A stretch of DNA of 11,133 bases from Limnohabitans sp. (GCA_018883305.1 VEQI01000076.1:1-11133); one strand, 5' to 3'. Numbered from the stretch's first letter, positions 1 to 7,659 are shown. Translations and numbers: made by a program. Notes: generated from the letters alone by a model not told the origin.

Positions 1-1
1 T

Positions 2-2032
2 GGTCAACCTGTGGCCACGGCGGCCCGTTGCCCGCTGGCCTTTGAGCGCGTGCGCTTTGTGGGCGAGCCGGTGGTCGCCATCGTGGCGGATACCGAACAA
101 CAAGCCCGGGACGCGGCCGAAGCCGTGATGGTGGACTATGAGGAGCTGCCCTGCGCTGTCACGCTGGAAGACGCACTGGCACCCAACGCCCCCTTACTGA
201 GCGATGCACCAGACAACCGCAGCGCCGAGACCCGTTACGGGGACGCCGCCTCGGTGGACAAGGCGTTTGCAGCGGCCCGGCACGTGGTCAAACTGGACAT
301 CGTCAACCAGCGCGTGGCCGCGCTCTCCATCGAGCCGCGCAGCGTGCTGGCCTACGTGGATCAAGGTCGCCTGAGCATTCGCATGAGCAGCCAAATGCCC
401 ACTGGCGTTCGTGGCACCGTGAGCGACATCCTGGGCCTGCCCGTCGAGCAGGTGCGTGTGATGATCGGTGACGTGGGCGGCGGCTTCGGCATGAAGACCG
501 GGGCCTACGCGGAAGATGTGGTGACGGCGTACTGTGCCCACCGCCTGCAGCGTCCCGTCAAGTGGATTGCCGATCGCAGCGAGGAATTCCTCTCCAGCGC
601 CCATGGCCGCGACATTCAATGCCATGCCGAAATGGCCCTGGATGATTCCGGCAAGGTGCTGGGCTTGCGTATTCGCACACATGCCAATGTGGGCGCCTAT
701 CCGGGCATGACCGGCATTGCCATTCAGGTGCTGATCGGGCCTTGGGTGCAGACCAGCGTCTACGATATTCAAAACATTGACTTCCATTACACCGCGGTGC
801 TGACCAACACGGCACCCACCGGCGCTTACCGTGGCGCTGGTCGCCCCGAGGCCATCTTCAATATTGAGCGTCTGATGGACGAGGCTGCGCGTCAAAGCGG
901 CATCGACCGCATCACCCTGCGTCGTCGCAACTTCATCCAGCCCGCTCAGATGCCGTACAAAAACCCGATGGGTCAGACGTACGACACCGGCGCCTTTGAA
1001 TCCGTGATGGATCAGGGCCTGAAGCAGGCCGACTGGGCCGGCTTTGAACAGCGCGCTGCCGAGTCCCAGCGCAAGGGCTTGTGGCGCGGCCTGGGCATTG
1101 CCACCTTCCTGGAGTGGACGGGTGGCAACGCACTGGAAGAAAACGTCAACGTGCGCATCATGGATGACGGCGTCATCGAGGTGTTCACGGCGGTGAACGG
1201 CATGGGGCAAGGCATTGCCACCACGCTGGCGCAGTTGGTGGTGGACATCTTCAAGGTGCCGCTGTCGCAAGTGCGCATCGTGATGGGTGACACCGATCGC
1301 GGCAACGGTTTTGGCAGTGCAGGCTCGCGCTCGTTATTCACCGGCGGCTCTGCCGTCAGCGTGGGCTCGGCCAAGGCGCTCGAGCGCGCCCGCGAACTGG
1401 CGGCCGAGGCCATGGAAGCCGCCCCGCAAGACGTCCAATACGAAGCGGGCCGCTTCACCGTGGCGGGCACCGATCTTCACATGACGCTGGCCGACGTGGC
1501 CCAGCGCCAGCCCGAGCGCCGCATCGAACTGGACTCCAAGACGGCCGCCAGCGGCCCGACCTGGCCCAATGGCTGCCACATCTGCGAGGTGGAAGTGGAC
1601 CCGGCCACCGGCACGGTGCAACTGGCCGCCTACTCCTCCGTCAACGACGTGGGCCGCGTGGTCAACCCGATGATCGTGCGCGGTCAGCTGGATGGGGGCG
1701 CGGTGCAAGGCCTGGGGCAGGCGTTGTGCGAGTCATTGGTCTACGACCGTGAAACAGGTCAGCCGGTCACGGGCAGTCTGATGGACTATGCCGTGCCGCA
1801 CGCTGACATCATGCCGAGCTTCTTTGTGACCTCCATGGACGAGACCACGCCGTGCAAAAACAACGTGCTGGGTGTGAAGGGCGTGGGCGAGTTAGGCACC
1901 ATTGGCGCCACGCCTGCCGTGGTCAATGCGGTGGCAGATGCCCTGGCACGGCATGGCAAGGGGGCGTTGTCTCCCAAGATTCAAATGCCCATGACGCCGG
2001 CCCGCATCTGGGGTCTGTTGCAGCAAGGCTGA
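2..2032 (+). CDS. Molybdopterin-binding subunit of a xanthine dehydrogenase / form II CoxL-type hydroxylase (5' end cut off)
   Basis: Large catalytic subunit of a molybdenum hydroxylase, which oxidises a small organic substrate using a Mo-molybdopterin cofactor. It normally pairs with FAD and 2Fe-2S subunits, which are not in the window. The frame is open from the left edge, so the GTG at 11 is probably not the true start. About 675 residues are visible against roughly 750-800 for the family, so the N-terminus lies outside. Counting the GTG as residue 1, I see the GGGFG motif (156-160), AYRGAGR (272-278), GMGQG (397-401), GSAGSRS (436-442) and near the end KGVGELG, with E627 as the expected catalytic glutamate. 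AYRGAGR is the form II signature. Form I CO dehydrogenase has AYRCSFR, so CO oxidation is unlikely. The substrate cannot be told. A terminator follows directly, so this is the last gene of its operon. Confidence 0.93.
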   Translation, partial: GQPVATAARCPLAFERVRFVGEPVVAIVADTEQQARDAAEAVMVDYEELPCAVTLEDALAPNAPLLSDAPDNRSAETRYGDAASVDKAFAAARHVVKLDIVNQRVAALSIEPRSVLAYVDQGRLSIRMSSQMPTGVRGTVSDILGLPVEQVRVMIGDVGGGFGMKTGAYAEDVVTAYCAHRLQRPVKWIADRSEEFLSSAHGRDIQCHAEMALDDSGKVLGLRIRTHANVGAYPGMTGIAIQVLIGPWVQTSVYDIQNIDFHYTAVLTNTAPTGAYRGAGRPEAIFNIERLMDEAARQSGIDRITLRRRNFIQPAQMPYKNPMGQTYDTGAFESVMDQGLKQADWAGFEQRAAESQRKGLWRGLGIATFLEWTGGNALEENVNVRIMDDGVIEVFTAVNGMGQGIATTLAQLVVDIFKVPLSQVRIVMGDTDRGNGFGSAGSRSLFTGGSAVSVGSAKALERARELAAEAMEAAPQDVQYEAGRFTVAGTDLHMTLADVAQRQPERRIELDSKTAASGPTWPNGCHICEVEVDPATGTVQLAAYSSVNDVGRVVNPMIVRGQLDGGAVQGLGQALCESLVYDRETGQPVTGSLMDYAVPHADIMPSFFVTSMDETTPCKNNVLGVKGVGELGTIGATPAVVNAVADALARHGKGALSPKIQMPMTPARIWGLLQQG

Positions 2033-2050
2033 TCGACAGCTCATATCGCC

Positions 2051-2081
2051 AAACGCCGCCCGTTAGGGCGGCGTTTTTTTT
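2051..2081 (+). terminator. Rho-independent terminator after the hydroxylase gene
   Basis: A perfect 11-bp GC-rich stem (2051-2061 with 2066-2076) closes a GTTA loop. A run of eight T covers 2074-2081 on the plus strand, overlapping the stem's 3' side. It starts 18 nt after the TGA at 2030-2032, as expected for an intrinsic terminator. Read from the other strand the stem is preceded by eight A but followed by only three T. It may therefore also weakly stop the convergent topoisomerase transcript, whose stop codon is at 2106-2108. Confidence 0.93.
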
Positions 2082-2105
2082 GCAATGCTGGAAACGTGGT
2101 CTGGA

Positions 2106-5048
2106 TTAACCCAGGTGCTGACCCACCAAGCCAGCCAGTTCAAACATGCTGACCTGGTCCTTCCCGAACACGGGTCGCAGCTTGTCATCCGCGTTGATCT
2201 TGCGCTTGTCGGCGGCATCCTGCAGGCCATGGGCTCGGATGTAGTCCCACAATTTCTTGATCACCTCGGTACGTGCCACCGGCTCTTGGCCAATCACCGC
2301 GGCCAGAGCGGCACTGGGTGCCTTGCCGGCGGCGGGCTTGCGCGGCGCTTTGGGTGCCTTGGGCGTTTTGGCAGCAGTCGTTTTCTTGGCAGCGGTCTTG
2401 GTGCCCGCTTTTGCTGCCGTCTTGGCGGCCCCCTTGCCCGCGGGTTTCGCCGGCGCACCTGCAGCGGCGCCCGGGCGCTGGCGTGGGGGATATTTGCTGG
2501 TGCGCGGCTCGAACTCGAAACCCACCTTGCCCGCCTCGGCATTCCAGGCCAGGAAGGCCTTGAAGGGTCGGCGGGTACGCATGGACACGAACTTGTCCAG
2601 CAAATCGGTCTTGCCCGTGCTGAGCAGCTTTTGCACTTGCTCGATGGACACCGGTTGCTGCAAGATCACCTTTCCGGTTTTGAAATCACACGATGGCGTA
2701 GCCTGCGCGTGAGTAGGCACAGACTTTTCACACACATAGTTGGTGCCGTGCTCACGCACTGCGGCTCCACACTTGGGGCAGGCGCCCAGTGCGGCATGCT
2801 CGCCAAACTCCACCAACTCACCGCTGTCCTCATCGGCCTTGTCGTCGCCAAAGTTGAACTCCAGCTTCCAGTTGCGCTCTTCTTCATTGAACTTGAGCAC
2901 GATCTCGGCCGTGAACGGCCAGCCGGCCTTGGAGCGGAAACCCTCCAGCGGCCCCACCTGCTTGTTCGCCAGCAGCGCCTCCACTTCGTGCAATTCAAAC
3001 GCGCGCCCGGCAGGCGTTTTGCCAAACGAGAAGCCGCAACCCTCACTTTGACCATCGGCACCGGTGCAAGCAAACCGGCGGTAGTTTTCCCGCACCTGGC
3101 CACCACAGGTGGGGCAGGGGGTTTTCAGGGTCACATAGTCGCCAGGCACCGTGTCACGGTCGTATTCCTTGGCCTTTTTGACGATGCGCTCGGTCATCTG
3201 GGCAATCTCGGCCATGAAGGCCTCCCGGCTCAACTGGCCGTGCTCCATTTGCGAGAGCTTGTGTTCCCATTCACCCGTGAGCGTGGGTGAAGAAAGCTCC
3301 TCCACCCCCAGCCCGCGTAGCAGCGTCATCAGCTGAAAGGCCTTGGCGGTGGGAATCAGCTCGCGACCATCGCGCAGCATGTATTTTTCATTCAGCAGGC
3401 CTTCAATGATGGCCGCACGGGTGGCCGGTGTGCCAAGGCCTTTCTCCTGCATGGCCTCGCGCAGCTCATCGTCTTCCACCAGCTTGCCAGCCCCTTCCAT
3501 GGCCCCCAGCAGCGTGGCTTCGGTGTATCGGGCGGGCGGACGGGTTTTCAAGGCTTGCGGGTGGACGGACTCATTGCGCGCCATCTCCCCGGGCTTGACC
3601 GCCACCAGGGTCTTGCCACTGCCATCGTCCTCGGTCTGGGCTTCCTTGCCATAAATGGCCAGCCAGCCTGGCTTGACCATCACCTTGCCCTCGGACTTGA
3701 AATGATGGCTGACGCCCTGGTGCGCCACCTGCGAAATACGGGTGGTGACCAGGAATTCCGCCGGCGGGAAGAACACCGCCAGAAAGCGCTTGACCACCAG
3801 GTCATACAACTTTTGCTCCGCCTCAGATAAACCCGAAGGGGCCTGCAGTGTTGGGATAATGGCAAAGTGGTCGCTCACCTTGCTGTTATCGAACACACGC
3901 TTGGTCGGCTTGATGTAGTTGTTGTTCAGCGCCGTGAGCGCGAACGGCGCCAGGTGCTTCATGCCGCTGTCGGCCAGCATCTCGAAGGTTTGACGCACCG
4001 TGGGCAGGTAGTCCTCGGGCAGGTGGCGCGAGTCGGTACGGGGGTAGGTCAGGGCCTTGTGGCGCTCGTACAAACTCTGCGCGAGGGCGAGGGTGGTTTT
4101 GGCCGAGTAGCCAAAACGGCCGTTGGCCTCCCGCTGCAGCGAGGTCAGATCGAACAGCCCACCCGACGATTGGGTGGTGGGCTTGCTTTCCTCCGTGACG
4201 GTCGCGGCCTTGCCGCGCACGGCATCCGCAATGGCCTGCGCTTCTTGAGCCGACCAGACCCGGTCGGCCTTGCGCTCGGGGTCGTTCTCATCCTTCTTGT
4301 GGGCGGGGTTGAACCACTTGCCGGCGTATTCGCCCGCCTCGACCAGGAAGCTGGCGTGGATCTCCCAGTAGTCACGGCTGACAAACTTGCGAATCAACTC
4401 CTCGCGCTCGACCACCACGCTCAACGTGGGGGTTTGCACCCGGCCGACGGTGGTGAGAAAGAAGCCCCCATCCCGCGAGTTGAAGGCGGTAAAGGCACGG
4501 GTGCCATTGATGCCCACCAGCCAATCGGCTTCGGAGCGACTGCGCGCGGCGTCGGCCAGGCCTTGCATCTGTTTTTCCGTACGCAGGGCATCGAAGCCGT
4601 CACGAATGGCCTGCGGCGTCATGGATTGCAGCCACAAACGTTGGACGGGCTTGCCCAGCGGCTTTTTGCCGCCAGCGTACTGCTCGATCAGACGAAAGAT
4701 CAATTCCCCCTCGCGCCCCGCGTCACAGGCATTGATCAAGGTTTCCACGTCCTTGCGTTTGGCCTGCTTGATGACGGCGCTCAGTCGGGACTTGGTTTTG
4801 TCCACGGGCTTGAGGTCGAAATACGGCGGAATGACTGGCAGGTGGGCAAATGACCATTTGCCACGCTTGACGTCGAATTCCTCGGGCGCCTGGATTTCCA
4901 CCAGATGGCCGACGGCACTGGTGACGACATAGCGATCGTTCTCAAAATGGTCGTCATGCTTCTCGAATTTGCCAGCGACAGGCGTGAGCGCCCGCACGAT
5001 GTCCTGTGCCACCGAGGGTTTTTCGGCAATGACCAGGGTTTTACTCAT
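2106..5048 (-). CDS. topB: DNA topoisomerase III with Lys/Ala-rich tail and C-terminal SWIB domain
   Basis: Type IA topoisomerase, which cuts one DNA strand through a 5'-phosphotyrosine and passes the other, relaxing negative supercoils and decatenating replication or recombination intermediates. Numbered from the ATG at 5048 (980 aa): Toprim domain with EKPSVA near residue 9 and DAGREGE at 109-115; catalytic tyrosine Y335 in TYPRTDSR; two C-terminal zinc ribbons (C645, C648, C661, C671 and C757, C760, C773, C787); a Lys/Ala/Pro-rich stretch at about 858-910; and a SWIB/MDM2 domain at about 912-980 (RTEVIKKLW, KRKINAD and a MFELAGLVGQHL-type end). E. coli TopB is about 650 aa, so roughly 330 residues are additional. 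DAGREGE lacks the second Asp of the usual DxD, as in the B. subtilis-type TopB clade. A TTG at 5057 is in frame, but AAGGA sits 11 nt before the ATG and only 2 nt before the TTG. The gene is divergent from the SET gene. Confidence 0.95.
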   Translation of the reverse strand: MSKTLVIAEKPSVAQDIVRALTPVAGKFEKHDDHFENDRYVVTSAVGHLVEIQAPEEFDVKRGKWSFAHLPVIPPYFDLKPVDKTKSRLSAVIKQAKRKDVETLINACDAGREGELIFRLIEQYAGGKKPLGKPVQRLWLQSMTPQAIRDGFDALRTEKQMQGLADAARSRSEADWLVGINGTRAFTAFNSRDGGFFLTTVGRVQTPTLSVVVEREELIRKFVSRDYWEIHASFLVEAGEYAGKWFNPAHKKDENDPERKADRVWSAQEAQAIADAVRGKAATVTEESKPTTQSSGGLFDLTSLQREANGRFGYSAKTTLALAQSLYERHKALTYPRTDSRHLPEDYLPTVRQTFEMLADSGMKHLAPFALTALNNNYIKPTKRVFDNSKVSDHFAIIPTLQAPSGLSEAEQKLYDLVVKRFLAVFFPPAEFLVTTRISQVAHQGVSHHFKSEGKVMVKPGWLAIYGKEAQTEDDGSGKTLVAVKPGEMARNESVHPQALKTRPPARYTEATLLGAMEGAGKLVEDDELREAMQEKGLGTPATRAAIIEGLLNEKYMLRDGRELIPTAKAFQLMTLLRGLGVEELSSPTLTGEWEHKLSQMEHGQLSREAFMAEIAQMTERIVKKAKEYDRDTVPGDYVTLKTPCPTCGGQVRENYRRFACTGADGQSEGCGFSFGKTPAGRAFELHEVEALLANKQVGPLEGFRSKAGWPFTAEIVLKFNEEERNWKLEFNFGDDKADEDSGELVEFGEHAALGACPKCGAAVREHGTNYVCEKSVPTHAQATPSCDFKTGKVILQQPVSIEQVQKLLSTGKTDLLDKFVSMRTRRPFKAFLAWNAEAGKVGFEFEPRTSKYPPRQRPGAAAGAPAKPAGKGAAKTAAKAGTKTAAKKTTAAKTPKAPKAPRKPAAGKAPSAALAAVIGQEPVARTEVIKKLWDYIRAHGLQDAADKRKINADDKLRPVFGKDQVSMFELAGLVGQHLG

Positions 5049-5100
5049 GAATGACAAGGTCCTTCTGGGTCCAGTTCTGAAGTCCGGGCCGATGTGCTTC

Positions 5101-5106
5101 TACAAT
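5101..5106 (+). promoter_or_regulatory. Candidate -10 element for the SET-birA transcript
   Basis: TACAAT, in the context CTTCTACAATCAG, matches TATAAT at five of six positions and resembles common beta-proteobacterial -10 elements. It would start transcription near 5112-5114, exactly where the alternating purine/pyrimidine run begins. I see no convincing -35 hexamer at 16-18 bp; TTCTGA at 5075-5080 has a 20-bp spacer. The assignment rests on the -10 and its place between divergent genes. Confidence 0.4.
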
Positions 5107-5113
5107 CAGCCCT

Positions 5114-5152
5114 CGCGCGCACGCGCACGTGTGTGCGCACGCATGTACGTAT
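5114..5152. repeat. 39-nt perfect alternating purine/pyrimidine tract (Z-DNA candidate) with a hairpin
   Basis: Every base from C5114 to T5152 alternates pyrimidine-purine, made of CG, CA/TG and a few TA/AT steps, with CG and CA/TG dominating. Such runs are the classic substrate for left-handed Z-DNA under negative supercoiling. Inside it, 5123-5128 and 5133-5138 form a 6-bp inverted repeat around GTGT, and 5133-5140 is itself a perfect 8-bp palindrome. The tract fills the middle of the 127-nt spacer between the ATG of topB and the GTG of the SET gene. If the -10 at 5101 is real it also forms the start of the SET mRNA leader. The alternation is seen directly; any structure or function is inference. 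Confidence 0.7.
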
Positions 5153-5175
5153 TCAACTTAACAAAAAAACAGCCC

Positions 5176-5655
5176 GTGTCAACCAGATCCCCCGCATCTC
5201 CCTCCGGTCGTCGTATCCAGACCCGTCGTTCCGGCGTGCATGGCAAAGGCGTGTTTGCCCTGCAAGACATTCCCAAGGGCGAGGTGATCATCGAGTACGT
5301 GGGCGAGATCATCAACTGGAAAGAAGCCCTGCGGCGCCATCCCCACGACCCGAAGGACCCCAACCACACCTTCTACTTCCATTTGACGGAAGACCGGGTC
5401 ATTGACGCCTTGTACGGCGGCAATGCGTCACGCTGGATCAACCACTCCTGCAAGCCCAATTGCGAGGCGGATGAGGAAAATGGCCGGGTCTTTATCAAGT
5501 CGCTGCGAAAAATCAAGGCCGGGGAAGAGCTGAACTACGATTACGGGCTGATCATCGACGAGCGCTACACTCCCAAACTGAAGGCGCAATACCCCTGCTG
5601 GTGTGGTGCCAAAAATTGTCGCGGCACCTTGCTGGCCTCCAAGCGCGGTCGCTGA
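5176..5655 (+). CDS. SET-domain protein-lysine methyltransferase with post-SET zinc site
   Basis: Predicted cytoplasmic S-adenosylmethionine-dependent lysine methyltransferase, about 159 aa and hardly more than one SET domain. Counting from the GTG at 5176: the N-terminal SET motif SGVHGKGVFAL near 19-29, the SAM and catalytic segment RWINHSCKPNC (N89, H90, S91, C92), ELNYDYG at 118-124 with catalytic-type tyrosines Y121 and Y123, and a post-SET C141-x-C143-x4-C148 followed by RG. All core residues are present, so the enzyme looks active. The substrate is unknown. Chlamydial SET proteins methylate histone-like proteins, which is the closest precedent I know. The start is uncertain: GTG 5176 begins the usual short basic N-terminus, while ATG 5143 in the same frame would add 11 residues and start inside the alternating tract. 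Neither has a clear Shine-Dalgarno. It is divergent from topB and 9 nt upstream of birA. Confidence 0.88.
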   Translation: MSTRSPASPSGRRIQTRRSGVHGKGVFALQDIPKGEVIIEYVGEIINWKEALRRHPHDPKDPNHTFYFHLTEDRVIDALYGGNASRWINHSCKPNCEADEENGRVFIKSLRKIKAGEELNYDYGLIIDERYTPKLKAQYPCWCGAKNCRGTLLASKRGR

Positions 5656-5664
5656 AAGTCGTCC

Positions 5665-6501
5665 ATGGCAACGCCCTGGCCCCTGGAGGACTTGTGGCTG
5701 GCGTTGTCCCCGATGTGCCCCGGTCTGAGCCTGGAGTGGCTGCCCAGCATCGACTCCACCAACACCGAGTTGATGCGGCGCGCCCGCCAGGGCCAGATCG
5801 ACCCCGTCATGCTCATCGCCGAAACACAAACAGCTGGGCGTGGTCGCCTGGGGCGCAACTGGACCAGCCGTGCCCAGGACTCCCTGACGTTTTCGCTGGG
5901 CCTGATGCTCAACCCTCCTGACTGGTCGGGTTTGTCGCTGGCCGTTGGTGTGGCACTGGCTGAGTCATTGACGCAATTGCTGCACGCCCAGCCGCCGCAC
6001 GTGGCCCATCCAGACCCTGATCGTGTGGTGCTGGGTTTGAAATGGCCTAACGACCTGTGGTGTGACCCTGGAAACGGGCCGCACAAACTGGGCGGCATCC
6101 TGATCGAGACGGCCACCCTCCCGGATCCCGGCGCCGCGCTGGCGGGGCGCTATGCCGTGATAGGCGTGGGCCTCAATCTGCGTACACCTGAGGGGGTGGA
6201 CAGCAGCATTCCGCCGCTGGGGTTGCAAGACTTGGCAACCGGCTTGCAGGCTCCTCACCTGCTGCGTGAGCTGCTGCCTGGCTTGATGCGCGTCGTGCTG
6301 GATTTCAACCAGCAAGGGTTCGCCCCCTTGCTGCCGCGCTTTGCACGCCGGGACTGGTTGCGTGACCAGGCCATCCGCCTCTCCGATGGCCGCGAGGGCT
6401 GGGCGCGCGGCGTGGATGCCCAGGGACAGTTGCTGGTGGACACCGATACCGGTCGAGCCCTCATTCACAGCAACGAGATCAGCATCCGTCCACGGCGCTG
6501 A
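5665..6501 (+). CDS. birA: Biotin--[acetyl-CoA-carboxylase] ligase (catalytic domain type, no HTH)
   Basis: Activates biotin to biotinoyl-5'-AMP and transfers it to the target lysine of the biotin carboxyl carrier protein of acetyl-CoA carboxylase and related enzymes. The 278-aa protein shows DSTN (30-33), the biotin/AMP loop GRGRLGRNW (58-66), KWPNDL (126-131), KLGGILIE (141-148), GVGLNL (167-172) and a C-terminal SH3-like cap (about 232-278). E. coli BirA (321 aa) has an N-terminal winged helix that binds the bio operator. Here the protein begins almost directly with the catalytic domain, so it should be an enzyme only and not a repressor. The ATG follows the SET stop codon by 9 nt, so the two genes are probably co-transcribed. 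No obvious terminator lies in the 38 nt separating it from the convergent iron-binding protein gene. A coaX gene, often the neighbour of birA, is not present. Confidence 0.95.
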   Translation: MATPWPLEDLWLALSPMCPGLSLEWLPSIDSTNTELMRRARQGQIDPVMLIAETQTAGRGRLGRNWTSRAQDSLTFSLGLMLNPPDWSGLSLAVGVALAESLTQLLHAQPPHVAHPDPDRVVLGLKWPNDLWCDPGNGPHKLGGILIETATLPDPGAALAGRYAVIGVGLNLRTPEGVDSSIPPLGLQDLATGLQAPHLLRELLPGLMRVVLDFNQQGFAPLLPRFARRDWLRDQAIRLSDGREGWARGVDAQGQLLVDTDTGRALIHSNEISIRPRR

Positions 6502-6539
6502 GCATTTCACGCCCCGCCGGGTCAGATAGCAACCCCGCG

Positions 6540-7613
6540 TTACTTGAAACCCACACGGTCCAGCATCTGCTGCACCTTGAACTGGTTCATGCCCACCGCA
6601 CTGATGGGCACCAGCTCACTTTTGAAACTGCCTCCCGTCATGGCCTGCAGGGCCGGGTTCTCCAGCTTCATTCCAGGCACCACCGGCCATTCGTTGTTGC
6701 CGTTGGCAAAGTGTTGCTGCGCCGCAGGACTCACCAGGTACTCCAGAAACTTCACAGCGTTGTCCGCATGCTTGGCATGACGGGCCACCCCGCCACCGGC
6801 GACGTTCACATGCGTGCCCCAGCTGGCCTGGTTGGGAAACACCACCCCCAGGTTCGCCATCACGGCTTGATCTTCCGGTTTGGTGGAGCGCATGATGCGT
6901 GCCAGGTAATACGTGTTGGTGAGCGCCACCCCGCATTCGCCTGATGCCACCCCCTTGATCTGGTCCGTGTCCCCCCCACGCGGGGGACGCGCCAGGTTGT
7001 CCACCAGGCCCTTGAGCCAGCGCTCGGTCTGGGCCGGACCCATGTGCTCGGTCATGGCGCCAAAAAGGCTGAGGTTGTAGGGATGCGAGCCTGAGCGAAT
7101 GCACAACTGGCCCTTGAACTCTGGGCTGGCCAGCTTTTCATAGGTGTCCAGCGATTCCCGCTTGTGGCGGCGCTGATCAAACACGATGACACGGGCGCGG
7201 TTCGACAGACCGAACCAGGCCGAACCACCGCCCTCCACGGGCTTGGCGCGCAGCGTGGCAGGCACGGACGTTTCGAGCACCTTGGATTTCACCGGCAGAA
7301 AAAGCCCATCCACCTCGGCGCGCCACAGGCGGGCCGCGTCCACCAGCAAAATCACATCTGCGGGTGAAGCGGCGCCTTCCGCTTTCAGTCGGGACAAAAT
7401 GCCCGCATCGTCGGCATCGACACGGTTGATGCGAATGCCGGTGGCCTGAGTGAACTGGCTGTACAAGGCCTCATCCGTGGGATAGTGTCTGGCCGAATAC
7501 AGGTTGAGTACCTTGTCCTGTGTCTGCGCGTGGACTGCGGGGGACAGCAGTGCGCTTGTGACCGTCCACACCAGGGCGCACAAACGGGCAATCATCGGGT
7601 TGGGTTGTCGCAT
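6540..7613 (-). CDS. fbpA: Ferric iron ABC transporter, periplasmic substrate-binding protein (FbpA/FutA type)
   Basis: Periplasmic binding protein that delivers Fe(3+) to the inner-membrane importer. It is 357 aa, with a Sec signal peptide (basic start, hydrophobic core at about 8-24, likely cleavage after AVHA at residue 29). The mature part starts LNLYSARHYPTDEALY, typical of FutA-like proteins. Candidate iron ligands are H43/Y44 and the pair Y235-Y236, which lines up with the two adjacent iron-binding tyrosines of FbpA. The ATG at 7613 has GGAG 7 nt upstream; a second ATG six codons on would shorten the signal peptide's charged region. It has its own Fur-box promoter at 7660-7688 although the permease gene lies upstream on the same strand. 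Spermidine- or thiamine-type binding proteins are related folds, but the YY pair and Fur box favour iron. Confidence 0.92.
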   Translation of the reverse strand: MRQPNPMIARLCALVWTVTSALLSPAVHAQTQDKVLNLYSARHYPTDEALYSQFTQATGIRINRVDADDAGILSRLKAEGAASPADVILLVDAARLWRAEVDGLFLPVKSKVLETSVPATLRAKPVEGGGSAWFGLSNRARVIVFDQRRHKRESLDTYEKLASPEFKGQLCIRSGSHPYNLSLFGAMTEHMGPAQTERWLKGLVDNLARPPRGGDTDQIKGVASGECGVALTNTYYLARIMRSTKPEDQAVMANLGVVFPNQASWGTHVNVAGGGVARHAKHADNAVKFLEYLVSPAAQQHFANGNNEWPVVPGMKLENPALQAMTGGSFKSELVPISAVGMNQFKVQQMLDRVGFK

Positions 7614-7659
7614 GAAGAGGCTCCGAATCAGGGCCGGCCAAGATGGCCGATAGGGGCAG

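Noticed and set aside
194..1270. 358-residue minus-strand frame within the hydroxylase gene
   Set aside because: Antisense to conserved hydroxylase motifs, with His-rich composition and no recognisable domain.
2..2032. Aerobic CO dehydrogenase large subunit (form I CoxL)
   Set aside because: The active-site loop reads AYRGAGR, the form II type, rather than the form I AYRCSFR, so CO oxidation is not supported.
2361..2500. Tandem DNA repeat in the Lys/Ala-rich part of topB
   Set aside because: The repetition is at amino-acid level with varied codons; no clean DNA repeat unit was found.
2085..3290. 401-residue open frame on the plus strand opposite topB
   Set aside because: It is antisense to the conserved zinc-ribbon, tail and SWIB coding sequence, has no recognisable domain, and long antisense frames are common in GC-rich genes.
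3867..4853. 328-residue plus-strand frame opposite the Toprim and catalytic region of topB
   Set aside because: Mirrors the codon structure of topB, has biased His/Gly/Leu composition and no family match. Treated as a shadow.
5055..5057. TTG at 5057 as the topB start
   Set aside because: It leaves only 2 nt after AAGGA. The ATG at 5048 has workable spacing and begins with the family-typical MSKTLVIAEKPS.
6502..6539. Terminator between convergent birA and fbpA
   Set aside because: Only a 4-bp GGGT/ACCC pairing and no T-run on either strand; too weak to call.
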